Assembly (NCBI RefSeq): GCF_014192095.1
Contig: NZ_JACHXN010000021.1
Span: 32,236 to 96,235, forward strand
Origin: Phyllobacterium trifolii
Lineage (GTDB): Bacteria; Pseudomonadota; Alphaproteobacteria; Rhizobiales; Rhizobiaceae
Direction of reading: 5' to 3'
DNA: 64,000 bases
Made by a program: the position numbers and the translations under genes. Positions 54,797-62,551 of the stretch are shown one piece after another (positions within the stretch are counted from its first letter, which is position 1; each line of letters begins with the position of its first letter). The notes below the pieces were generated by a model. It ran no database searches. It was not told the DNA's origin and saw nothing but the letters and a program-made list of their open reading frames with translations.

Positions 54797-54999
54797 TCAC
54801 TCAAGGCTTGCGGAGTCCTTCATCTCAAACACACCATCTTGGCCCTGGCTGTCAAAATCGCGATTAAGCTCGCCCCAATAACCAATGAACTGCTTGCACG
54901 AACTGCAATGAATAGGCGTCGCGCTGCGCACGTCTGCGGGAATATCCAAATAAATAGTCCCACAGGCTTACAGTCTAACTTGTGATCCAGCCGCAGCAT
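54797..54999 (-). pseudogene. Zinc-ribbon gene, frameshifted (copy 3)
   Basis: The ATG frame gives LRLDHKLDCK, matching the start of the intact copies. A shift of frame then gives ACGTIYLDIPADVRSATPIH, CSSCKQFIGYWGELNRDFD and DGVFEMKDS to a stop. One indel at the first knuckle breaks it; both CxxC motifs are otherwise kept. It lies upstream of the DUF982 gene on the same strand. Confidence 0.75.
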
Positions 55000-55254
55000 A
55001 TGACGCGCCCGCCCGAACCCAGCGTAGCCAATTTCTGGCACGCTTTATTGCGCTGTCCGGAAAGTACAATGGAACGTTCTTCGCACCCTCGTTTTGCTGC
55101 CGAGCAGTGCCTTACAAAACCGGGTTTCGGATGCTCGCTATGACCAGCGGTGGCCACACGCCGATGAAAATACAGACTTTAATCACCATGTGTTTTATAG
55201 GCGCCGTTCGAGTTGGTCATTCATCGCAAGCGGCCTCCGATTGAACACCCGGTT

Positions 55255-55479
55255 TCATATATCTCTGATAATGGGTATGCCGTCACCGCCCTGGGCGTTC
55301 CCTTTGGCTTTACTTAGATAAGTCTCTTTTTCTTGACGAGACAATTCGGTCATGGCTTCCAGTGCTGAACCCGAAATACGAAAACGTCCGCAAGTTGGGC
55401 AGTCGAACTCGATGTAATCCCCGGTTTTCGGCAAAGATTCGACCGGATCACCTGATATAGGGCATATATCGATATTCAT
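55255..55479 (-). CDS. Small cysteine-rich, zinc-binding-like protein
   Basis: A 74-residue protein starting MNIDICPISGDPVESLP, with cysteine pairs C6 and C27/C30 (DCPTCGRFRIS), typical of a small zinc-bound fold, and a helical C-terminus. GGAGGAAG is upstream of the ATG. It follows two other tiny genes on the same strand (55857 and 55713), with gaps of 27-36 bases, suggesting an operon. Function unknown; it is different from the RLDHKL zinc-ribbon family. Confidence 0.65.
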   Translation of the reverse strand: MNIDICPISGDPVESLPKTGDYIEFDCPTCGRFRISGSALEAMTELSRQEKETYLSKAKGNAQGGDGIPIIRDI

Positions 55480-55506
55480 GAAGCTTCCTCCGGGCGCGCC
55501 AAGTCA

Positions 55507-55713
55507 TCACCATGTACTGCGTGTTTTTAATGGTCGCAACAAAGTAACCCTCTTAGCCTCCATACACTGCTGACTTTCGATTTTTCGATGAGGAAAATCT
55601 GTGCCAAGTCCTTTGGCAAGCGCCATAGCATTCGTTCTCTTCGGACGGGACTGATAAGCAATATCGGCCTGTGCGGAAATCTCCGTCATGAGCCGCCTGT
55701 CATCTTCAGTCAT
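55507..55713 (-). CDS. Small hypothetical protein, 68 aa
   Basis: Starts MTEDDRRLMTEISAQADIAYQ, with CGGAG upstream, and contains a basic C-terminal half. It sits between a membrane microprotein gene and the cysteine-rich gene and is probably co-transcribed. No domain recognised. Confidence 0.5.
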   Translation of the reverse strand: MTEDDRRLMTEISAQADIAYQSRPKRTNAMALAKGLGTDFPHRKIESQQCMEAKRVTLLRPLKTRSTW

Positions 55714-55749
55714 GGTGCGCTCCGGACTTCCTCATCGTGGCAAGCGGTC

Positions 55750-55857
55750 TCATCGCATCCGGTGCCGCACTATAAACAATAACCAGATGATAACGGCGAT
55801 TACCGCTAAAGCGTACATGTTCAAATTACTTGAAAGCAGATCAGCTGAAATGGTCAT
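55750..55857 (-). CDS. 35-aa single-helix membrane microprotein
   Basis: From an ATG with AGGAG 11 bases upstream, 35 codons encode a short polar start, one hydrophobic helix (MYALAVIAVIIWLLFIV) and a basic end (RHRMR), a classic inside-positive membrane peptide. It is first of three tiny genes on the minus strand. Function unknown. Confidence 0.55.
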   Translation of the reverse strand: MTISADLLSSNLNMYALAVIAVIIWLLFIVRHRMR

Positions 55858-56070
55858 CTTTCTGTCGCCGCTCCTTGGCTCGTAAATGGTGAGGCCCGCC
55901 GCCGGGTGTAAGAAGGGTGGGTGGATGGCGGCGGGGCTCTGTCACAAGAGGTCTACATCTCCGACGAAGCCCAACACAGCTTAGAGGGTCCATTGTTCCG
56001 GCTCTGTACGATATGGCATGGGAGTCCAACGCAGAGGCGAGTCGCTCTCTGAGGTGCGCACTGCAACGCA

Positions 56071-56277
56071 TCAGGGTTTGCGTCTCTTGGATTTGGATTC
56101 GGCGTCAAGACGAGCTTTGCGCAGGCGCTCTGTCTTCTCTTTTACTCGCTTCCGCTCTTCTTCCGAAGCTCTTTTGGCGATGTCGGTGGCATTATCGAGC
56201 TTAACTTCAGATGATGAGCGCTTGAGGTTTGGCGTTTCACCTAATGGGAGACTTTTTGCACTGCTTACTTTAGGCAT
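56071..56277 (-). CDS. Small basic coiled-coil protein
   Basis: A 68-residue, highly charged protein. The C-terminal half is a continuous charged helix (RASEEERKRVKEKTERLRKAR) ending in KSKRRKP. GGAG lies ahead of the ATG at good spacing, and an EcfG-type promoter lies 70 bases upstream. It could bind nucleic acid or a protein partner; there is no family I can name. Confidence 0.6.
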   Translation of the reverse strand: MPKVSSAKSLPLGETPNLKRSSSEVKLDNATDIAKRASEEERKRVKEKTERLRKARLDAESKSKRRKP

Positions 56278-56346
56278 AATTTGATCTCCATAAGTGAGGC
56301 TCCGCGCCGCTCCATGGTTGCGCGCGGCGACGCTCTATAAATTCCA

Positions 56347-56371
56347 AACCACCGGCAGCGCAGATAGTTCC
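56347..56371 (-). promoter_or_regulatory. EcfG-type general stress promoter
   Basis: On the minus strand, GGAAC (56371-56367), a 17-base spacer, GTT (56349-56347). It is oriented toward the small basic protein gene. Confidence 0.65.
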
Positions 56372-57048
56372 CGCAGCAGTCGCATTGGCTAAGTTACTCG
56401 ATTAGACGTTACGACCTGCGCCGCGGCTTGCTGTTGTGCACTTCGTGAGTTTTCCCGTGGGCGTTGGGCGCTCTGGCTCATCGACGCAGTTGCCAGCTTC
56501 CTTCGCAGTCTGGATAATGCAAATCGAGCTGATCCCGGAAAAGTTTCCCTCAAGGCAAGACGAGCGGGCATGTTTTGCGAGAAAGAGCCTGTAGCCTATA
56601 AGGCTGTTCCACCGGTGTCCGGCCGGGGGCATCGGAAAGTATCTAGATGCGTGTGATGCAGACGAACGCAATAGTCATTAATAGCGTAGACACCGTTTCT
56701 TTCCTTCAAGATAAAAACAGTGCCTGCATCGGAGTTATTTTTCACTCACAATAATGTTGAAACAAATCCATGATCTTGCGCCCGCAAAATGCATCTTGCG
56801 GGTCAACGGGCCAGCCGGTCGATGACTACATCAAATATATGATTGCGGCCTAAATCAAGTTATGGAGGATTTTTCAACTAATGGTTCGGTTATACCTAAT
56901 GCTTGGCCGAGCCTTCGGCGGTTCACCGTTGTCGATGAGGTCGATTGCGCGCCCGACTTACTTGATGACGCTTGTGCCGGAGGTTTAAGCAGCACGTGCG
57001 AAGTCAATGCTTGGAACAACCTGTCAGGCGATAGAATCGAGGTAGCTG
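56372..57048. other. Gene-poor stretch, nothing firm
   Basis: Short open frames exist (for example an 80-codon plus-strand frame at 56862) but none is convincing, and no RNA or repeat is seen. Confidence 0.4.
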
Positions 57049-57324
57049 ATGATCCTGTCATTGAAACTGTGGCTCGTACGCCGATGGTTCCCCGATGTTT
57101 TTGAACAGGCTCGTGCCTATCAGCTTGTCAGTATGAATATCGGTGATTTGAAGTGGTGGTGCGGAAGGGAATTTCCAATTCTCAACGATGCGTCGCAATG
57201 GTTGATGGACTCGCAGGCTGCATATTTCGCAGATCAAGGGAGGCCTAAACCGGCCATGGCCATGGGTATCTCGGATTTTAGGGAATACCTGCGGCGCAAA
57301 CACGGGGATCTGGATTTTGGCTGA
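57049..57324 (+). CDS. Hypothetical protein, about 91 aa
   Basis: GAGG precedes the ATG at 57049. The product has two regions: a hydrophobic-aromatic N-terminus (LKLWLVRRWFPDVF) and a soluble part (MNIGDLKWWCGREF, ISDFREYLRRKHGDLDFG). An internal ATG at MNIGDL is another possible start. It converges on the zinc-ribbon gene ending at 57333. No domain recognised. Confidence 0.4.
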   Translation: MILSLKLWLVRRWFPDVFEQARAYQLVSMNIGDLKWWCGREFPILNDASQWLMDSQAAYFADQGRPKPAMAMGISDFREYLRRKHGDLDFG

Positions 57325-57332
57325 TGCTGATG

Positions 57333-57548
57333 TCATTCCTTGCGTATGATTTGACCATCGCGCATTTCGAAAACGCCGTTGTGGCCGCCTTGTTGGTTAA
57401 AATCGAGTTCGAGTTTATCCCAACGGCCAAGGAGTTCTCCGCATGAGCTGCAATAAATCGGAGTGTGGCTCTGAACGTTCTCAGGAATTTGCAAATAGAT
57501 CGTGCCGCAAGTCTTGCAGTCCAGCTTGTGATCGAGGCGTTGCGGCAT
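57333..57548 (-). CDS. Small zinc-ribbon protein (copy 2)
   Basis: A 71-residue paralog of the protein at 52756, with identical knuckle spacing: C11/C14 (CKTCG) and C33/C36 (CSSC), then LELDFNQQGGHNGVFEMRDGQ and the same QIIRKE end. The start at MPQRLDHKL aligns with copy 1. It follows the gene at 57553-57870 by four bases, so they probably form one unit. Confidence 0.75.
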   Translation of the reverse strand: MPQRLDHKLDCKTCGTIYLQIPENVQSHTPIYCSSCGELLGRWDKLELDFNQQGGHNGVFEMRDGQIIRKE

Positions 57549-57552
57549 GTTG

Positions 57553-57870
57553 CTACCCATGATGTTTCCCAAATATGGAGCCATGTGATGCAGAATGCGA
57601 GAGATGAGTGCTGTGGCGGCGACGCCCTTGCTCGGTTTCGGACCCGATTGTCTGCTCATTGATGACTGCCAGAGAGGTAATCAACTGGATATCGCGTTTT
57701 CCGTTATTGAAAAGGCGCATGACTTCCCGCGCCAGGCGTTGCGCGTGCGGATAGGTCCAAGGTGAACGTCCCAGCATTGCTGCCGCCCTTTCGTATGCGT
57801 CGGACATCACGCGCCAATCGTCTTGGCTATATACGTCTTCAGAAACGGATGTGAGTGATTGAAAGGTCAT
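57553..57870 (-). CDS. Small hypothetical protein, paralog of 54032
   Basis: A 105-residue protein with YSQDDWRVMSDAYERAAAMLG and YPHAQRLAREVMRLFNNGKRDI, matching the 54032 protein over about 65 residues. The C-terminal tail differs and is His/Ser-rich. The motif GTGCTCCCGCC is 18-28 bases upstream, as in front of the paralog. It is followed by zinc-ribbon copy 2. Function unknown. Confidence 0.65.
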   Translation of the reverse strand: MTFQSLTSVSEDVYSQDDWRVMSDAYERAAAMLGRSPWTYPHAQRLAREVMRLFNNGKRDIQLITSLAVINEQTIGSETEQGRRRHSTHLSHSASHGSIFGKHHG

Positions 57871-58106
57871 GATCGTACCCCATTATAGGCGGGAGCACGT
57901 TCCAACTCTCAAACGCCAGCGGCCGTTACATGCCTGGCGACCATTGTATTGTCTGCGAGCGGACAAAAAGTGTCAATCAAATCCCAATAATTGAACAGTA
58001 ACGCGGGCTTACCTGAACGATCTCTTCTTGAATTCCATCTGTTAAGAATTCAGGCCTACTCCGCCTGAAGTTCGAAGTGAATAATCGTCGACTGGCGGAG
58101 CCCCGT

Positions 58107-58131
58107 GGAACTTTGCTCTGGCCAAGTTGTT
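58107..58131 (+). promoter_or_regulatory. EcfG-type general stress promoter
   Basis: GGAAC at 58107-58111, a 17-base spacer, GTT at 58129-58131, 24 bases before a small open frame. Confidence 0.6.
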
Positions 58132-58155
58132 CAGAGCTGGACCGCAGCCTCTGGC

Positions 58156-58335
58156 ATGGTGGAAAATGACAAAAAAGGACAGGCTAGAGCACCGGCCGAG
58201 GTTTTCAAGCGCGGAAGCCGCAATAAGGACTTTCCAGATCACATGCGATCGGGTCATAGTGTTCCCGCGACTGATGAACGATTTCTGGAGCTTTTGGAAC
58301 GCCTGGACGAAGCTGAGAAAGAGCAAAAGACGTAG
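58156..58335 (+). CDS. Small hypothetical protein, 59 aa
   Basis: Starts MVENDKKGQARAPAEVFKRG and ends in an acidic helix (RFLELLERLDEAEKEQKT). The frame is open further upstream, but the EcfG-type promoter position supports this ATG. The ribosome site is weak. No domain recognised. Confidence 0.45.
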   Translation: MVENDKKGQARAPAEVFKRGSRNKDFPDHMRSGHSVPATDERFLELLERLDEAEKEQKT

Positions 58336-58510
58336 TCTTCCCCATCTGTTTTACAGCGATGGGCCGGCGGACTGCCTTTTTTCTTCTTGGCGATCCATGT
58401 CCTTGGTTCATGTGCTCCAGCAGAAACAGTCGACCTTTAAATGCTCGACGTGCGGATCGAAGCAGCTCGGGCTCAGCGCGACCCCTTGTCAGGTTACGTA
58501 CGCCAGGCGT

Positions 58511-58535
58511 GGAACGATTTCCGCTCAATTTTGTT
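58511..58535 (+). promoter_or_regulatory. EcfG-type general stress promoter for DUF3606
   Basis: GGAAC at 58511-58515, a 17-base spacer, GTT at 58533-58535. The DUF3606 ATG is 33 bases downstream with GGAGG in between. Confidence 0.75.
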
Positions 58536-58567
58536 AGCTGTATAATTTGCAGGCGGAGGTTAATACA

Positions 58568-58750
58568 ATGGCCGACAACAGGCAGAAACAGGATAATCGG
58601 GACCGGTCGAAAGTCGCAGCCAGCGAAGATTATGGAGTCGCGTGTCGGGTGTTGAAATTCGGCGCGAGCAAGAAGCGCGCGCTAGAGCTGATTATTAAAC
58701 ACGGAGGCAGTCGCAAAAACTTCGAAGCTGAACGCGCACGCTCTCCATGA
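58568..58750 (+). CDS. DUF3606 family protein
   Basis: A 60-residue protein with the DUF3606 pattern: MADNRQKQDNRDRSKVAASEDY at the start, then FGASKKRALELIIKHGGSRKNFEAE. GGAGG precedes the ATG. The family is small, helical and without a known function, and is common in Rhizobiales. The gene order EcfG promoter-DUF3606 is repeated, in decayed form, at 7778-8111. Confidence 0.75.
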   Translation: MADNRQKQDNRDRSKVAASEDYGVACRVLKFGASKKRALELIIKHGGSRKNFEAERARSP

Positions 58751-58817
58751 GATGGATTTAACGGTGGGAGTCTGCAAAGGCTTCGTGACGCATGCCAGAT
58801 CGAACTGGAAAATCCAA

Positions 58818-59054
58818 ATGACAATACCGTCACCGACCCTACCCTCAATCGATCCCAATCGCTGGCTTGAGTGTGAGCGGGGCTTTACGGTGATTGCCGA
58901 AAGCGAGGATCGATCTCCCGAAGCCCTCAAAGTTTTGATTGTAGAGGCAATTGACGCCGGATGGAGCGAGGAGGAGGTAAGGCGTGCTCTTTCCGACATG
59001 ATACGAGCAAAGGGAATTTCAGGCGAAGAGGGCGACCGATGGCTGCACGTATAG
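58818..59054 (+). CDS. Small hypothetical protein, first of a tandem pair
   Basis: A 78-residue acidic, helical protein: SIDPNRWLECERGFTVIAE, then LKVLIVEAIDAGWSEEEVRRALSDM. Its end overlaps the start of the next gene by 16 bases. The next protein is clearly a paralog (DPDRWDECER; MAAGWTEKEAIRAIWAL), so a local duplication has made overlapping genes. Function unknown. Confidence 0.6.
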   Translation: MTIPSPTLPSIDPNRWLECERGFTVIAESEDRSPEALKVLIVEAIDAGWSEEEVRRALSDMIRAKGISGEEGDRWLHV

Positions 59055-59275
59055 CGAGCCCCAAACTCCGCTCTGGCGACCCCGATCGATGGGACGAATG
59101 TGAGCGGGCCATTAAGCCGCGATTCAACAGGATCAATTGGGTGGATATGCGAAACAATCCAACTATTCAATTGTTGAACGACGCTATGGCGGCTGGCTGG
59201 ACCGAGAAAGAGGCAATACGTGCAATTTGGGCGCTGAGGATGCTAAGGGATACGGCATCTGTGACGAGGAACTAG
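59039..59275 (+). CDS. Small hypothetical protein, second of a tandem pair
   Basis: A 78-residue paralog of the preceding protein, with the shared DPDRWDECER and AGWTEKEAIRAI segments but a basic middle (KPRFNRINWVDMR). The ATG has GAAGAGGG upstream, within the preceding gene, so translation is probably coupled. Function unknown. Confidence 0.6.
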   Translation: MAARIASPKLRSGDPDRWDECERAIKPRFNRINWVDMRNNPTIQLLNDAMAAGWTEKEAIRAIWALRMLRDTASVTRN

Positions 59276-59411
59276 CGAGCAGCCACGCAAGGGATGCCCC
59301 TCAAGTGCTTCCAAGACTTTGTTCGATATCGTCTGGTGCGCTCGTAAGATGGATTCAGCGGTCCGTCAGTGTTAAAATTGCAAATTTAACCGATCGTCTG
59401 GGGGAAATTCA

Positions 59412-59858
59412 TTGCTCGAAACGTTTCACTACCTCAATTCCTTGCCGTTTTTTCCGCATGTGTTTGCTCTGGCGGTCGCCTATATCTTTGCATTTCCGAT
59501 TGGTCTCGATCGAGAACGAGAGGAGCGTAGTGCGGGTGTGCGGACTTTTCCCATTGTAGCCTTGGCAAGCTGCGGTCTCATTGAAGGGACCGAAAGTATT
59601 ACCGCCGACAATCCCGAGGCCACGGCCCGTATTATCGAGGGACTGATCACCGGCGTCGGCTTTATCGGCGGTGGGGCTATCCTGCAACTCAAGAATTCTG
59701 TCCGTGGCACCGCAACAGCTGCGAGCATCTGGTCAACTGGCGCAATTGGCATAGCGGTCGGACTGGAGAGTTATGATGTGGCGTTCATCATTTCGCTCTT
59801 CACGTTTCTCACGCTGCGCCTCATGCTGCCATTGAAAAAGGAGCCTAAGCAGGACTGA
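59412..59858 (+). CDS. MgtC/SapB family membrane protein
   Basis: A 148-residue membrane protein with four helices, matching the N-terminal MgtC domain: FPIGLDREREERSAGVRTFPIVALASCG, then GLITGVGFIGGGAILQ and ATAASIWSTGAIGIAVGL. MgtC proteins modulate the F-type ATP synthase or ion balance and are needed in low magnesium. The C-terminal soluble domain of full MgtC is absent, as in SapB-like forms. TTG start with GGGGGA upstream. No riboswitch-like leader seen. Confidence 0.88.
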   Translation: MLETFHYLNSLPFFPHVFALAVAYIFAFPIGLDREREERSAGVRTFPIVALASCGLIEGTESITADNPEATARIIEGLITGVGFIGGGAILQLKNSVRGTATAASIWSTGAIGIAVGLESYDVAFIISLFTFLTLRLMLPLKKEPKQD

Positions 59859-60079
59859 AATCCGGCAAGGACGGATGGATGGCACATAACCGAGTAGCCG
59901 ATGCCCTCTCACGTATGCCTTGTCGCGTGCTGCGTAGCTCGCGATTGACGCAGCGCCAAGGTTGGAGGTTCCAAGTTGTTCTCTCAATGCTCAGAAACAA
60001 CCGAATCCAGCACTTGCAATTGCACCGTGTATGGGGTGGCATGCCTTTTTGATCTTCCATTGCAAGGCGAACGATCCAA

Positions 60080-61057
60080 ATGACAAATCCACGTATCGCA
60101 GAAATGGTTCTTGAAAGCGCGATCGACTACGCCATTCTGACCTCTGACCTTTCGGGGAATGTCACGTCATGGAGCATTGGAGCCGAAAATGTTTTCGGCT
60201 GGGCCGAGGATGAGGTGTTGGGCCTTGCCGCCGACATCATTTTCACAAGCGACGACCGTGCGCACGACGTACCGCGCAAGGAAATGGCCAATGCCCTTAA
60301 AAACGGTCGTGCAACAGACGAACGCTGGCATGTGCGCAAGGATGGATCAAGATTTTGGGCCAGCGGTGAAATGATGCCGCTGCAGAACAATGGTGCCGCT
60401 GAAGGCTTCCTCAAGATTGTTCGAGACCGGACGCAGCAAAAGCGGGCGGAAGAGCTGCAGTCCATGTTGAGCCAGGAACTAAGTCACCGGTTAAAGAACC
60501 AGCTCGCCATGGTTCAGGGTCTGGTCAATCAGTCATTGCGACGTGCGGATAACATCGAGGGTGCACGCCTGTCGATCAGCCAGAGACTTCGTGTCCTGGG
60601 ACAAGCGCATGACTTGCTATTGACCGGTTATGGCGAGCGGATTGATGTCCGAAGCTTGGTCGAGAAGGCTATCAATCTGGACGAGGACAAGCACAGCAAT
60701 CAGTTCACTCTGACGGGTCCAGAATTGCAGGTCGGTCGCCAATCGGCATTGTCCCTGGCCATGCTGCTGCATGAACTCACGACCAATGCTTTCAAGTATG
60801 GCGCTCTCTCCCAGACGGATGGCCAGATCATCATTGAATGGGGAATTGCCGAAATGGATGAGGAGGCGGCATTTAAACTGGATTGGCGAGAGAAAAACGG
60901 TCCACCTGTGGTACCACCTACGGTCGAGGGATTGGGCACGAGACTTATAAAAAGTGGCGTCGCTGGCACGCTGACGAAGGTTGATCTGACTTATGCATCT
61001 GATGGATTGAATTGCACTATATTGGCGCAGCTCGAGGGCTTCCAAGCCAACGCTTAG
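60080..61057 (+). CDS. HWE-family histidine kinase with N-terminal PAS domain
   Basis: A 325-residue soluble kinase. Residues about 10-120 are a PAS/PAC domain (AILTSDLSGNVTSWSIGAENVFGW; WHVRKDGSRFWASGEMMP; FLKIVRDRTQQ). Residues 125-325 are the HWE kinase: phospho-acceptor H136 (LSHRLKNQLAMVQGLV), N236 (HELTTNAFKYG), W269/E271 (DWREKNG) and GLGTRLI. The family is rich in Rhizobiales, and members feed the PhyR/EcfG general stress response. With many EcfG-type promoters nearby, that is a plausible role here. No response regulator gene is adjacent. Confidence 0.92.
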   Translation: MTNPRIAEMVLESAIDYAILTSDLSGNVTSWSIGAENVFGWAEDEVLGLAADIIFTSDDRAHDVPRKEMANALKNGRATDERWHVRKDGSRFWASGEMMPLQNNGAAEGFLKIVRDRTQQKRAEELQSMLSQELSHRLKNQLAMVQGLVNQSLRRADNIEGARLSISQRLRVLGQAHDLLLTGYGERIDVRSLVEKAINLDEDKHSNQFTLTGPELQVGRQSALSLAMLLHELTTNAFKYGALSQTDGQIIIEWGIAEMDEEAAFKLDWREKNGPPVVPPTVEGLGTRLIKSGVAGTLTKVDLTYASDGLNCTILAQLEGFQANA

Positions 61058-61270
61058 GTCCCGGACATCATTAGAAATTTTTTGCTGACATGGCAGACGG
61101 TAAGGTTGAACTTACGAGTGTTCACCAACGCTTCGGACCTTAGTGAACTACTCTGGCTCGCGGCGCCGTTTGAGCGCCAAATGCGTTCACTTCATCGGCG
61201 TCAAGGCGATCCGTGAAACACATGGCTCTTTTCCACGCCCTTTTCGATGCGGGCGCGGCGATGAAGCGGA

Positions 61271-61396
61271 TGAATAGGTCATCTTTACAAAGATGAAATC
61301 TGTTTGACCGTCTCCCGCCACTGCTTCCATGATGCGAACTCGGGATGGAAGTGCGGTCGTGGCGACAAACGCCGCTGCGAGCAAAAACTTTTTCAT
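61271..61396 (-). pseudogene. Chimeric remnant: signal-peptide start joined to duplicated 3' end of the 38880 gene
   Basis: A minus-strand ATG at 61396 starts a good signal peptide (MKKFLLAAAFVATTALPS), but 25 codons later the DNA matches the last part of the gene at 38880-39092. In one frame it reads WKQWRETVKQISSL and a stop, against TQWREAVKQNSSLY in the intact gene. The DNA similarity continues past the stop codon (AATAGGTCATC). It is a fused, non-functional remnant. Confidence 0.55.
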
Positions 61397-61564
61397 CGCG
61401 CAGCTACCTTGGATGCTGCCTGAAACCGCTTTGTATCACGATCGTTTGCCAAACGGGTTCTCGTGCAGTAACCCGTCCTTACGACGGAATCCGGTACCGG
61501 CGGGTGAGCGACAGCGGCGATGCGCACCATGAATTCGGTCATCGGCCGCGTCTTGGCACTGCTG

Positions 61565-61816
61565 TCAGCGCTGAGGGAAGTAATCTCCAAGGAATGCCAT
61601 TGGGTCAAGCTTGAGTCCATGGCATAACGCGATCATCATTGAGACGGCCATGCGGTTGCTGCCGCTCTCGTACTTTTGGATTTGCGTGCCCGAAATGCCC
61701 ATGGATGCGCCGAGGTCGATTTGGCTGAGCCCAGCGGCCAAGCGGAAGGCCCTCAGCTTTGCGCCAAGTTCTTTATCAATGCGGGCTGCTGCCGAATTTC
61801 GCGTTAACGCTACCAT
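61565..61816 (-). CDS. XRE-family transcriptional regulator
   Basis: An 83-residue protein that is almost entirely an HTH_3 domain: LRAFRLAAGLSQIDLGASMGISGTQIQKYESGSNRMAVSMMIALCHGL. The start is taken at MVALTRNS because sequence upstream is not typical of the family. It would bind DNA as a dimer; the target is unknown. It lies in a gene-poor area with remnants on both sides. Confidence 0.85.
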   Translation of the reverse strand: MVALTRNSAAARIDKELGAKLRAFRLAAGLSQIDLGASMGISGTQIQKYESGSNRMAVSMMIALCHGLKLDPMAFLGDYFPQR

Positions 61817-62551
61817 CGCGCCAATAGACCATACACCGGTTAAAGGATTGCGAAAGAACCGCTGGCGGGCTTGGTCGCAGCGGCGATCAGAAGCGGGAGT
61901 TGAACGATCGCTATATTTGTCACTGGCGCGTGAAGTGACAAGCCGCGCGGCGATGAGCACTGTCATGGGTTTGGCTCGTTGTCGCGTGTGCCGCGATGAC
62001 CGCCGCCTCGGCAATTTGAGGGATCTACCTGCGCAAAAAAACCGCCACTGGGAGAAGGGTCACTCGACAGTAGCGGGATGGGGTTCAAGGATGCGGCACC
62101 TTCTTGAGCCAGCACGATATCGCGGGGGATAGTTCGCCACAATCGGGCCTTCCACCTAACCTCGCCGGGAAACTAAGCAATCCTTGCCGAGGAAATTGCC
62201 CGACGTAGATCGCGGTGCCAGCCGCAGCGCTACCGGCAATTTTGCCGCTGGTAGTCGCGTGTTTTTAACCATCAAACCAGCTTGTGCTTTAAAAGGTGGC
62301 GCTCTTTGGACCAACCTGATCTGGACGCCGGGCGCATGCCAGCCATCTCAGGCGAGTAAGATAACGTGCGTCCGGCGTCATCCCTTTCGCGCTATGGGAT
62401 TCGACAATTGGCCTCAAAGCGTCGGCCCCTCACGAGTGCTAAATGATCCAGGCGTTCCGTGCGGTTGCCAATTAGACCGCACTTTAAAAAGAGCCTCTGC
62501 CAGCATAAGACGACGGGAGATTACCTGCCTCCGTACCGCTACCAATACGGC
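61817..62551. other. Gene-poor stretch, nothing recognised
   Basis: Open frames cross both strands without good starts or familiar products. No repeat, tRNA or terminator is seen. Confidence 0.4.
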
